A stretch of 64,000 nt of DNA from assembly GCA_014871385.1 (NCBI GenBank), contig CM026423.1:18403690-18467689 (forward strand), written 5' to 3'. The DNA is from Ceratodon purpureus. Taxonomy: Eukaryota; Streptophyta; Bryopsida; Pseudoditrichales; Ditrichaceae. This document shows positions 34,533 through 44,313 of the stretch, piece after piece. The first letter of the stretch is position 1. Every line of letters starts with the position of its first letter. The notes under the pieces were generated by a model. The model was not told the origin of the DNA and ran no database searches. It was given only the letters and a program-made list of their open reading frames with translations. A program made the position numbers and the translations under genes.

Positions 34533-36873
34533 TTGCTGGCATTGTGTGATAATGAACTTCATCATTGCTCACAATTTGTTAATTAAAATCAGAAATTTCG
34601 TAGATTTTCGGTATTTTCTTGATTTATTTCTTTTATTTTGAATATTTGAAAAACCCCAAACCTACTGTCGTCAACGACAGTAGGTTTGGGGCACTTCAAT
34701 GAATTCGGGGATTTTATATTTGTTTGTCTTTATTTCTTTTGTTGGTGACATTGTGTGATAATGAAATGCATAATTGCTCACAATTTGTTAATTAAAATCT
34801 GAATTCTTTTTTGAGTTTCAGTATTTTCTTGATATTTATTTTTTATTTTGAATTTTTAAAAAACCCCAAACCTACTGTCGTCAACGACAGTAGGTTTGAG
34901 GCACTTCAATGAATTCGGGGATTTTTTATTTGTTTGTCTTTTTTTTTTTTGTTGGTGAGATTGTGTGATAATGAAATGCATAATTGCTCACAATTTGTTA
35001 ATCAAAATCTAAAATTTCGTAGATTTTCGGTATTTTCTTGATTTATTTCTTTTATTTTGAATATTTGAAAAACCCCAAACCTACTGTCGTCAACGACAGT
35101 AGGCCGGGGGCACTTCAATGAATTCGGGGATTTTTTATTTTTTTTTTATTTTTTTTTTTGTTGGTGGCATTGTGTGATAATGAACTTCATCATTGCTCAC
35201 AACTTCTTGATTTAATTTTGAATATTTTGTAGATTTTGAGTATTATCTTTATCATTTTTTAAATTTTGAAATTTTTAAAAAATCCCAAACCTGGATTGCT
35301 TGAGAATGCTTTGATTTCTTTGAATTTTTGATGGATTTTATTGATTTTTTAAAGGGTTTTATTGAGAATTAAAAAAATAAAGAAAACCCCAAACCTACTG
35401 TCGTTGACGACAGTAGGCCGAGGGCGTGGGGGTTGCTTTGGGGATTGTTTCCATTTTTTTATTTCTTTGAATTTTTCTGTTGATTGAGTGGGATTTCGTA
35501 ACTATTCTCTCCAGTCGCTGCCGCTGCTTCGGCTGGATTGCTTGAGAATGCTTTGTTTTCTTTGAATTTTTGATGGATTTTATTGATTTTTTAAAGGGTT
35601 TTATTGAGAATTAAAAAAATAAAAAAAACCCCAAACCTACTGTCGTTGACGACAGTAGGCCGAGGGCGTGGGGGTTGCTTTGGGGATTGTTTCCATTTTT
35701 TTATTTCTTTGAATTTTTCTGTTGATTGAGTGGGATTTCGTAACTATTCTCTCCAGTCGCTGCCGCTGCTTGGGCTGGATTGCTTGAGAATGCTTTGTTT
35801 TCTTTGAATTTTTGATGGATTTTATTGATTTTTTAAAGGGTTTTATTGAGAATTAAAAAAATAAAAAAAACCCCAAACCTACTGTCGTTGACGACAGTAG
35901 GCCGAGGGCGTGGGGGTTGCTTTGGGGATTGTTTCCATTTTTTTATTTCTTTGAATTTTTCTGTTGATTGAGTGGGATTTTGTAACTATTCTCTCCAGTC
36001 GCTACTGCTGCTTGGGCTGGATTGCTTGAGAATGCTTTGTTTTCTTTGAATTTTTGATGGATTTTATTGATTTTTTAAAGGTTTTTATTGATAATTAAAA
36101 AATTAAAGAAATCCCCAAACCTTGTATGTTTTTATGAGTTTTTAATATTTAATTGGGAGCCCTGTCTAGGTTGTGGTTTGATTCTTCATAGTTGTAAGTT
36201 TTTCTAATAATTATCAATTTCCTCAGGACGTTGATGGTGATCATCTGGGGAGCGAACGTCAAGACCCTACGCCAGCAGAAACTGAGGTATTTCATTCAAT
36301 CTACAATTTATATTCTTTTTTTATGTTCATGATTTTGAGTTCTATTCGCCCTCTTCCCTTCTTTGTTTCCTACTCTTTTAATTATGGAAGTTAATCCTCT
36401 CTTCATTTCTCCTACTCTAGGTATCATCCGATGCTCCTGAGATGTCCGCCACCTCTCCCATTTCTGTGATCAATGTTTCCGATCTATCGGATTCATTTGA
36501 TCAGCCTTATTGTACCTGTGATGTAGCCAACCCTGTAGGTGTGGAAAGTGGACCTCTCGAGGTCCACTCTCCTCAGTACATGCCTACCTCGCCAGTGTAC
36601 ATGCCTACCTCTCCAGTGTACATGCCTACATCCCCGGTTTATGAGCCAACCTCCCCGGGCTATATGCCCACGTCTCCTCCACAGGGCTCCCCGCCGATGT
36701 CTCCACCCTCTCCTTCCTCGCCGATTAGAGTCAGGAGGCCAGCCCATGTGGTCTTTGCTCTGCCGGCTATTCTGCCCTGCCCTGTCCAACAGACCAGGCG
36801 ATTTTGGAAGAGGCGCCGTCACTGGAACTGTAGACAGTCTAAGGAGTACTATAGTCGATCCTCACGAAGATAG
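31219..36873 (+). CDS. Long gene copy 2, 5' module: basic/acidic protein with Pol II CTD-like heptads (exons 1–4)
   Basis: Exons 31219–31664, 31818–32156, 36227–36286 and 36421–36873 (stop), all phase-0 junctions. Exon 1 has a nuclear-localisation-like stretch (RRARKRRESRKK). Exon 2 is Gly/Glu/Asp-rich (EDLERTDGDDGEEDPEDGDQ). Exon 4 carries five tandem heptads at 36577–36681 (YMPTSPV three times, YEPTSPG, YMPTSPP), then a Pro/Ser-rich linker and a basic aromatic tail (RRFWKRRRHWN). Exon 1 lacks one base near 31408 relative to copies 1 and 3, so full-length translation is broken unless a later start is used. Exon 4 ends in a stop, whereas the ParB exon begins in phase 0, so exon 4 may be an alternative terminal exon. 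The heptads suggest contact with factors that read the polymerase CTD; this is inference. Confidence 0.65.
33400..35901. repeat. Twelve-hairpin tandem array in intron 2, MULE copy 2
   Basis: Intron 2 is 32157–36226. It contains twelve perfect 24-bp palindromes with 11-bp stem CCTACTGTCGT and loop CA or TG, starting at 33400, 33610, 33820, 34032, 34242, 34451, 34661, 34871, 35080, 35394, 35636 and 35878. In several units the stem extends to 15 bp (CAAACC… / …GGTTTG). The first nine are about 210 bp apart and the last three 242 bp apart, set in AT-rich units. The stem core CTGTCGT is shared with the 128-bp array in copy 1. Confidence 0.93.
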
Positions 36874-37018
36874 TTTTATCAATCACAGATGATGATTGAG
36901 TTGATAAAAGAGAGATGACAGTATGAAGATATATTGTTACTTTCTTTTACATACTTGTCAACTTTGCATGACTTTCTTCGATTGTGCTTGTTCTCCTAAT
37001 TTGCGTACCTTCTGGCAG

Positions 37019-40000
37019 GTTACGCAAACACAAGATGTGTTGGTGAAACCATCTTGTCCGTTAAACTTGAAGACTGCCACAGAAGGGGAATTGGAACATC
37101 AAACCAAATACAAGGTGGACACCAACGCCATCATCAACAAGCTCAGGATCAAGCCATCGCAGAAGTCCCGAATGTCGGTGCCCCTGTGCAGGATGATCCC
37201 AATGGCAAAGGTCAGACCAGTGGGCGAAGTGGGTGTGCAGCATTTGGAGCGGGAGTTCGTCAAGGGGTATAGAGATGGCGACCGCGTCATGTACATCTCC
37301 ATGTACAACAACGAAGAGCAGACACGAGATGTTACGGATGAGGTCATGGCTAAATGGAGCCCATTGTGGAGGGACGCGAATGATGCATTTGAATCTGAGC
37401 TTCTAAGTGACGAGGACTGGTCGCAATTCTCGGGGAAGATGTTTTTTGTCTGGGAAGGTAACCATCGCCTCTCAGCATGGATTCGTCATATCAACAAGCA
37501 TCATGCAGACGACCCGTCATGGCACATATCTGTGAACTGCATAGTACTCGATCCCCGTGGCCATGTTGGCAATCTTCTTCACGCAATGCATGACATCAAC
37601 TGGTAAGTACTTGTTTCTTTTTTCCTGTTTTTCTTTTGTTACTTTATCTCATCTCTTTTATTCATCATACGGATTTTGGTTCATTTTCAGGTCGACTGAG
37701 AATGACCACGTCAAGAGTAATCTCCCTGCAAAACTATTTCGAATCCGCTCTTTCGGAATTATGAAGCTGGAGGAATTCAAAGACCTCCTCAGTCCTGAAG
37801 AGTATGACGCATGTTTGAAGAACAAGCCACCTAATCCCTCCTGGTTTCCCTTGACAACTAAAATTTTCATCGCATTTTTGTACCGAGTAAGTCCTACCTC
37901 GTCTCTCTATTTGCTTCTTATTATTCAATACTCATGAAATTTCCTAAGTCTGAATTCTCTTTCTACAGCGGGAACTCGCTGCGGCCTCCGATGAAGCAGC
38001 CAATGCCTACCGCATGAAGACACCCGAGGATGAGCAGTCTGCAAGTGCAGTTTGGGATGTCATGAATGAGGCATCAGAGAGAATGGTCGAAGCCATCAAG
38101 AAGAAGGACTTTACCAAGTACTTGGCCATTGCAAATCCCAAGAATGGTGACGACTTCCTCAACGAGGTGACTCACTGATCATTGTTCAATTCACTGTTTC
38201 CCATGACTTCCATAATTTCTGTATTTATCTTTTTCAAACTTCGGTGCTTCTTGCAGATTAATCGCCATTTCAGTCTCAACAATAAGCCTGAGATGTCAGT
38301 GGATAAGCTTCAGAAGATTGTTCCTGCGGCCGTTGAGGCCAAATACAAGGCTCGTTGGTTGAAGTGGTGGAACTCATCCCCGAGTGCTCGAACGTCTTAC
38401 AGATTTCTGCCATCTGAATTCAAGGACACCGAATTCGACCCATGGTTGAACAAAGCTTCATTCTGGGCTGGGGTAATTTTCATAAAAAATCCATTCCAAT
38501 TCCTTGTTCCTTTAAATTTTTACCATATTCATTCTTCGATGCTACTTATATGAATTTTGTATTACAGTTGGAGGAAGCCGTCATCCACGAAGTCGAAGAC
38601 GTATTCAAGTCTGAGAACCTCGATATCAATTGGATGGCATTTCCTGATGTCCAACAGCCGGGCGATTTTGTCGAGAGTTCACGTATTCTCTTGTGGGACA
38701 AGGCCTTCCCTACGTTCATTGGAAAAAAAGCTGAGAAGCACTTCGACAAGAAGTCCAACTTCGCTAAATTCCCGGGAACCGCTCAAGTTGTCAAGCGGGT
38801 TACTTACCGGTACATTACCTTACTTAATCTCATTTCCATTTTATAGTTTTCATTGTAATTGTTTCTTATACTTACCTCCTTCTTGTCTTCCCATAGGTAC
38901 TTCAAGCGAGAGCTTATATTTAAGGGGGCCATCAGCGTTCAGCACCTCCCCAAGTACTTCAAGCTTTGGACGCAGACATCCTCGGACCAGTGTATGTACT
39001 CTCCTCAGCAGATAAAAAGGTACAAACCTGCTCACCTGGATGCTGGATGCTGGTATCTTGATTGTATTGGTGGTTTCACTATTGACTCCGAGGCGGAAGT
39101 CAAGATGCTGCACGATGGGGGTACGGTTGTGGTGGAGGACTCCGTGGATGATGCAGAAGGTCGTGAAGGAGAGCAGGATCAGTCTTCTGCTCCACCACCG
39201 AAGAGAGGGAGAGGAAGGCGACTGAAATCTCTGCGTTCTCGGTCAGAGGCATCACAGCAAACGGGTGCGGAGTCTTCTGCGCGAGCTGAGAAGGCACCAG
39301 AGCCGTCTCCGGGTGTTGTCATTACCAACCCTTCTCCAGCTTCTTCGCCGGCTCCTTCATCGATCAGTGCTTCGGAGATCACCAGAGGTCTCCTTCAGCA
39401 GAGGAAGGCCAAAATATATCCTCAAACAACTTCTTCCGCTGGAGCTTCGATTTCCACACAAGTTTCCGTCTTCAACTCATCTGTGGATTCCATGTTACGG
39501 CGAAATAGGAGACCGGAGAGAAAAGGTGGCGACCCGGATTGGATCAAGACTCAAGACTTCATTCGCAAGGTTTGTTCCTATATTTTGACATTTAATGGAT
39601 TCTGCCACCTCTACTCGCTATGTAGTTACTAACTCTCCTTTCTTGTTTGCTCAAGTTTGGAGCAGGCCGCGAAAACAAAGTTCCGGACCGCTGCAAACAA
39701 GAGAACCATTTGGGAGTCGACTTGATCATTGCCGACATCCCTGAGAATCTTCCCGTCCCTTCCGTTTCCGTTCCCCCCACGAGTATTCCGCCTTGGAACT
39801 CTCGCGAGAAGGATTATGTGTTCGACATCTTCCGTTTTGCAGATAATTACATGCCGAAAGATGGTGCCATCTGCCTCATCTACAACACTGATCAGAAGCT
39901 GGCTAAGGATATCGAGGAAGAAGCTGCTGGTGGTGAGTACGTGCTCTTCAAGGACTGGTGGGGCGTCAATGTCCTCGGCCTCACTTCTCCTACGAACCTC

Positions 40001-40966
40001 AAGAACTTGGTACTTTTCGTAAACATACCCTTCTCTTAACTTACTGATAACCCTTCCGCTTGATTCTATTCACTACTTTTGCTTGACTGCAGACTATGCG
40101 GTTCTAGATTCGCGTTCGTAGTGGCAGTACTTTCTCCTTCCAGACGAAGAAGGAAGATCTGATACATCGGCTCCTCAACATTACCGAGAGTGATGCCATT
40201 TTCAACCTCACCGATCTGGACTCGCAGCTCATGAATGGGGAGGTGCCGTGGAGAGGCCCAAGGGAGAAATCCCCTGAGATGATGCTGGGCGTAATTGAGG
40301 AGCTCTCAAAGCCCGGCGACATAGTCCTTGATTGGAATGCTGGGACAGGTAACTCTTCTTACATATCTCTGCTTAATTATTCCTCTCGTTTTTCCCACAG
40401 TTTCTTATTTCTTTGTTTCTCTCCGAGTTTCAGGGGCCTCCATCAAGGCCGCTCAGGCTGTTGGTCGTCACATTCTCGCTTTTGAGGATGACGAAGCCAT
40501 ATTCAACGCCCTTCTCAAACCATCCGCCATGGGTCCTCCTAAACATCCAAGGCCGGCAGCAGCAGGCGAAGCGCCTCCAAAGAGAGCAAGACCTGACAAG
40601 TGGTGTAAGTCTTCTATTCTTTGTTCAAATTATCCAATCATTACTTCTCTTTCCAGCTCTACGTACTCGATCTAACCACAATCGGTTCTCTATTGCAGAG
40701 TAGTTTCAGCAACACCGCCACGTGGGCCAAGAGCAGTGTCCACTCCATCGTGGCGTCTTCATTCCAGCCCGATTCAGCCTTTCATACTTCCGGACTACGC
40801 AGAGGACTTAGCACAGGCGTTTCAATCTGGAGCCCTTACATATGTTCCTAGTCGGCCAACTACTTTTGATCCCAGGGCCCTTCTATTCGTCGATGACGAG
40901 GCGGTAGAAGGAGATTCAGAGTCATCTAGTTCTGAGAGTGAAAGTAGCGATGGTAGCATGTTCTGA
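37019..40966 (+). CDS. Long gene copy 2, 3' module: ParB-like + N6/N4 DNA methyltransferase-like protein (ten exons)
   Basis: Exons: 37019–37602, 37691–37886, 37969–38166, 38257–38472, 38568–38809, 38897–39569, 39656–40009, 40108–40348, 40434–40604, 40701–40966. All have GT–AG borders, and the total of 3,141 bp gives 1,046 residues with no stop. The first exon has a ParB/sulfiredoxin-like pattern (KVRPVGEVGVQHLE…VWEGNHRLSAW). The middle is a helical region of unknown fold, then a Ser/Pro-rich linker. The C-terminal third matches a beta-class (permuted) amino-methyltransferase: DLIIADIPENLP at the DPPY position (about residue 725), then PGDIVLDWNAGTG and GRHILAFEDD for the SAM-binding motif (about 890). 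DPPY has become DIPE, so catalysis is uncertain. The tail is acidic/Ser-rich. ParB–methyltransferase fusions are common in phages and bacterial mobile elements. The N-terminal start and its link to exons 1–3 are unproven. Confidence 0.75.
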
Positions 40967-41420
40967 GTTTGAAGGAGGCTTCGGTCTTTCATTGTTTTCA
41001 TTGGATTTGATTTGATTTGATTTAATTGGAGTTCATTGCGTAATCCTTCGTCTACTCTACTACCCTGAATCTATACTTGTTACGATTCTCATTTCCAAAT
41101 CGTCTCCTCCTATGTAGAGGATGAAATGTCACAATTGTAATGCTCAAAATATAATATGAAGAATGAAATGTTACAAAAGAAATGCTCAAAATTTAAATTG
41201 CGCTGTAATTTATATTTTAATCTTTCAAAATCCCACATTTCCATAGCCATGTTACCTATTCTTGACTTGGTGTACATCTTGGTTTCTGCTACTCCATTAT
41301 TCTACACAAACTCTGAAATATTCCACGAACTTTTAAGACCATCTCTTTTAGTTGGTTTCGAGTTGTCTTATTCGTAAATCTTAAGGATTGTATTCGAACA
41401 CCCCGCTAGACTTCACAGTA
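40967..41420. other. 3' spacer between the long gene and gene C, copy 2
   Basis: AT-rich sequence, nearly identical to 57526–58000 in copy 3. No coding sequence is supported. Confidence 0.5.
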
Positions 41421-41792
41421 CTAATCCTTCGGAGGATATACAATCCAACTCTTGTCCATATCAAACCAGCAAGTTTCGCCATCCGATATGATCACTTCGG
41501 GCAGCTGAACAACTGGATTCTCATCGACGTTCGATAGCAAGGGATACGGGATTAGGGACAACTCCATAATACGGAGAAGCTCATTGGTACAAAGCACTGT
41601 CCAACGCCATTCACCTTCACCAACATGGAGGCTTCCGATGTGCCTAAACGGTGGCAGGTCCATGCCTCGTTCCCTGGCGCGCTCCACCTCCAGCAGCCAC
41701 GGCCGCAGCTCCTCATAACTCGCCGGTGCCTTTGGGGGCAAACCTACAGCCGCTCTCGTCCTCCTGGATCTCGCATTACACACCTTCGGCAT
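41421..41792 (-). CDS. MULE gene C, copy 2: small conserved antisense ORF
   Basis: 123 residues from the first ATG (MPKVCNARSRRTR); the same start and length occur in copy 3. The N-terminus is basic and the rest looks folded (LRPWLLEVERARERG, WRWTVLCTNELLRIM, CWFDMDKSWIVYPPKD). The frame is open further upstream to 41909 through a GTG, so an upstream spliced exon is possible. It lies between the methyltransferase gene and the right end, on the opposite strand. I do not recognise the family; near-identity of the copies may reflect recent homogenisation, so evidence for selection is limited. Confidence 0.5.
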   Translation of the reverse strand: MPKVCNARSRRTRAAVGLPPKAPASYEELRPWLLEVERARERGMDLPPFRHIGSLHVGEGEWRWTVLCTNELLRIMELSLIPYPLLSNVDENPVVQLPEVIISDGETCWFDMDKSWIVYPPKD

Positions 41793-42254
41793 CGCGCAAG
41801 ACACTGAATTCTTGTAGTCTTCAAACGTTACACGCAAGCTTGCAGATTGACATCCCCGAACTCCTACGCTACCTTCGCATACAGCACAGAATGCCAAGGA
41901 CTGTGTCACTATCCTAATACGCCACCTTCAAACAAGCTAAAGAAACCAAGAGTGACCTCCTTCTCTGGAACCCAGCTTACCAAGTGTTGTTTCATGATGA
42001 GAATCTCTTACTTGTATCACTCAAATGAAGATGCTTTGCTGCCTAGGAAGAGAGAGTAATCTTCGATGAAGACAAGGACTCTGACAAGGTATATCTTGGT
42101 TTCAGCAGTTAAGATAATATACACGAATTTTGAAATATTCCAGGAAGTTTTCAAACCTTGACTCCTTTACATTCTTTCAAATTTGTTTTTTCCCTTGTGC
42201 ATTTACATAATCCTATGAAAGAATTATTTGTTTGATCTAAAACTCAACGCCTGA

Positions 42255-42562
42255 TCATTGTATCTTGCCTAAACCCATGACAAATCTAAAGGAATGTATG
42301 CATGACGTCAGCATGACATCAGCCCTAATTTGTATCTTTGAGAACAAACGTAATAAATTCTTACCAGAGATAATCCTAATTTCCACGGTAATATACTCTT
42401 TTTCTAAAAAAAGTGTCACAATCAAGCCTTAATTTAGTAATTTTCCACGGTTATAGGGTCTACTTTGCTTTTGAAAATTTTCGTAATTGTCAATTCTGTG
42501 CTCTCCATTCTGCGCTCACCGCTCTCCGCTCCACGCTCTCCGCTCACGTACGAACTTTCCCC
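42255..42562 (+). repeat. Right end of MULE copy 2 (subterminal region and inverted terminal repeat)
   Basis: About 310 bp shared with 49818–50131 and 58825–59135. It ends with clustered GCTCTCC/CGCTCACC motifs and CGCTCACGTACGAACTTTCC-type sequence, the inverse of the left end. It is immediately followed by the direct repeat TGTCATAGGG. Confidence 0.88.
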
Positions 42563-42572
42563 TGTCATAGGG
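42563..42572. repeat. Target-site duplication, right copy, MULE copy 2
   Basis: TGTCATAGGG, identical to 25220–25229. Confidence 0.88.
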
Positions 42573-44313
42573 TCCTCTCAAACTGCCGTATATGGGCATC
42601 TGGATTTGTCCCTTCCTTGTACTTCGTGTAGGTCAGCGGCTTCCTCTGTGCCACAAGGACTGGTCCTGTCACTGGGGGTACTCTGGGTCTAGCAGCTGGT
42701 GGGTATGCTGGTGGACCATGCCTGACTGGATAACTGCTGTCCGCTGTATCCCCTGGTACTCCTATCCCTGCAGGTGGCCTAGTCTCATATGGCATCCCTC
42801 TCATTATCTCCGCTGGTCTCCTGTACCCTGTTCCTGTGTCAGGAACTCCTGCTCTAGCTTCTGCTCCTCCGCTTGGCCAGTATGCAGTTCTGTTGACTTC
42901 TGGTCTGTACTCATCACCTGTGAGGTGATCCACATAGGTAGAATGTGCCCCTCCTCCTCCTGTTGGGCTCACCCGAGTCCTCGAGGTTGGGAAATGGTCT
43001 GTTCCTGGCCTTCTTGGTATGGCAGATGTAGTGTAGGGTGCTCCCATCAATTCTGCTTCCCTCAGCTGACCTGGTCTGTCCCCCTGAACCACTGACTGGT
43101 CATATGCTACCCACGGATCCGCCGTTGGTTTGGCCTGGAGTTTCTGGCTCTCTTCCCTCAATATCTCCTGCCATTTGTAAAGGGTCGCCTGCCGGGTAGC
43201 TTCTTTCATTTCTTCCTCCTTCTTTTTCTGGTCCTCCAATCTCTGTGCCTCTTGTAATAATCGCAGAGCCTCCTGTCTTAGCAAGTCCTGCTGCATTGCT
43301 TCTTTTCTCTCAGCTGCCTGCTTCATCTCCTCCCTCCTTTGAGTCTCCTGCCAGGTTCTGAGAGCCTCCTGTCTCTACTTCTCCTGGTCCTGCTCTTCCA
43401 GTCTCTTTGTTTCCTGCCATAGCTTCATTGCTTCCTTCAGTTTGATCTCCTCCCGATTCTTCTCCTCCCAAGCCTCCATGGTGTCTCTGAACCTTGCTGC
43501 CTGGCCTAGCTCCTCTATCTGCCTCCTGTACAGGTCCTCTGTTGCCTGCTGGTTTCTTTGTTCTCTGTCTGCCTGCCTTCTAGCCTGCTGTCGAGCCTTT
43601 AACTCCTCCAGCTGTCTTCTATCCTCCTCATCTTCCTCCAGCTCCATTCCTTGGAACTGCTCTTGTGCAAAATGTACCACTGGTCTCTTGGGATTCACTT
43701 GTACTGGCTTACCCGTTTTGTACATCTCTGACAGTGCTACTGCTCCTGTCTGGACTCTGTCCCCAGTGTTAACTTCTTCCAACTTTTTCTTCACCGTCTC
43801 CAATGTCTCCACCAAATCACCTGGTGTCTTCTCCCCTGGTTTTGGTGTGTCTGGTCTGCTGCCTCCTTTCTTTTCCTCCTCCTGGTAATGGTCGTATGCT
43901 GATGCCATTCTGGTCTAGGGGTTCCAGCAATGCTGTGTGTCTCCTTCACCTGGCCTTGGGAATTCCCTCCTGCTGGTCCTAGGTGATAGTGGATGTCCCT
44001 CATACTTCCGAATTTCTTCTTCATCCTCCTGCCAATTCTTGAAGCTTGGGCCAGGTTCTCCTCTTGCTGACCCTGTCCTCCTGCTTACTCCAAGTATTGT
44101 CTCCTGGCTCGAATTTTCTCCTACCAGGTCCATGTCAATCAGGTCCCTGGTTCTCCCTTTAGCTATACTTTCTTCTAAACTCAATTGTCCTCCCATTGGT
44201 TTTCCTACTTCTGCTGCTGCTCTTTGCTCCCTGAGTTCGTACCTTGCCAACCGTTCTGCTGCTTGTCTCCTGGCTATCTCCTCCTTGTCCCACCCTGGGT
44301 ATTCTCTGTCCAT
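42573..44313 (-). pseudogene. Gypsy gag N-terminal region, minus strand, broken
   Basis: One frame from ATG 44313 (MDREYPGWDKEEIARRQ) to the MULE insertion, interrupted by in-frame TAG codons at 43915 and 43375. It is rich in Glu, Gln, Arg and Lys with a long coiled-coil region (RRQLEELKARQQARRQADRE, QEALRLLQEAQRLEDQ), then a Pro-rich stretch. It ends at TYTKYKEGTNPDAHIRQFERTL, the usual start of the retrotransposon capsid domain, whose remainder is at 25197–24727 on the other side of the MULE. No frameshift is seen. Confidence 0.8.

Larger units (their letters stand above)
25229..42562 (+). mobile_element. MULE copy 2: 17.3-kb element with gene B, transposase, CTD-like/ParB–methyltransferase gene and gene C
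   Basis: Left end 25229–25330 and right end 42480–42562 are inverted copies sharing the GTACGTGAGCG core and arrays of GGAGAGCG-type motifs, and are flanked by the direct repeat TGTCATAGGG. The insertion splits the gypsy gag frame: codons resume on the other side. Inside are gene B (+), transposase (−, broken), the long gene (+) and gene C (−). It is the only copy whose two ends are both in the window, so it defines the element. Confidence 0.9.

Noticed and set aside
33400..35901. CRISPR-like regular spacing of palindromic repeats
   Set aside because: The spacers are themselves repeated, the period is over 200 bp, no cas genes exist, and the context is a eukaryotic intron.
36421..36873. Exon 4 as part of the host gene for RNA polymerase II largest subunit
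   Set aside because: Only four to five heptads are present, with no polymerase domains, and the exon is embedded in transposon genes.
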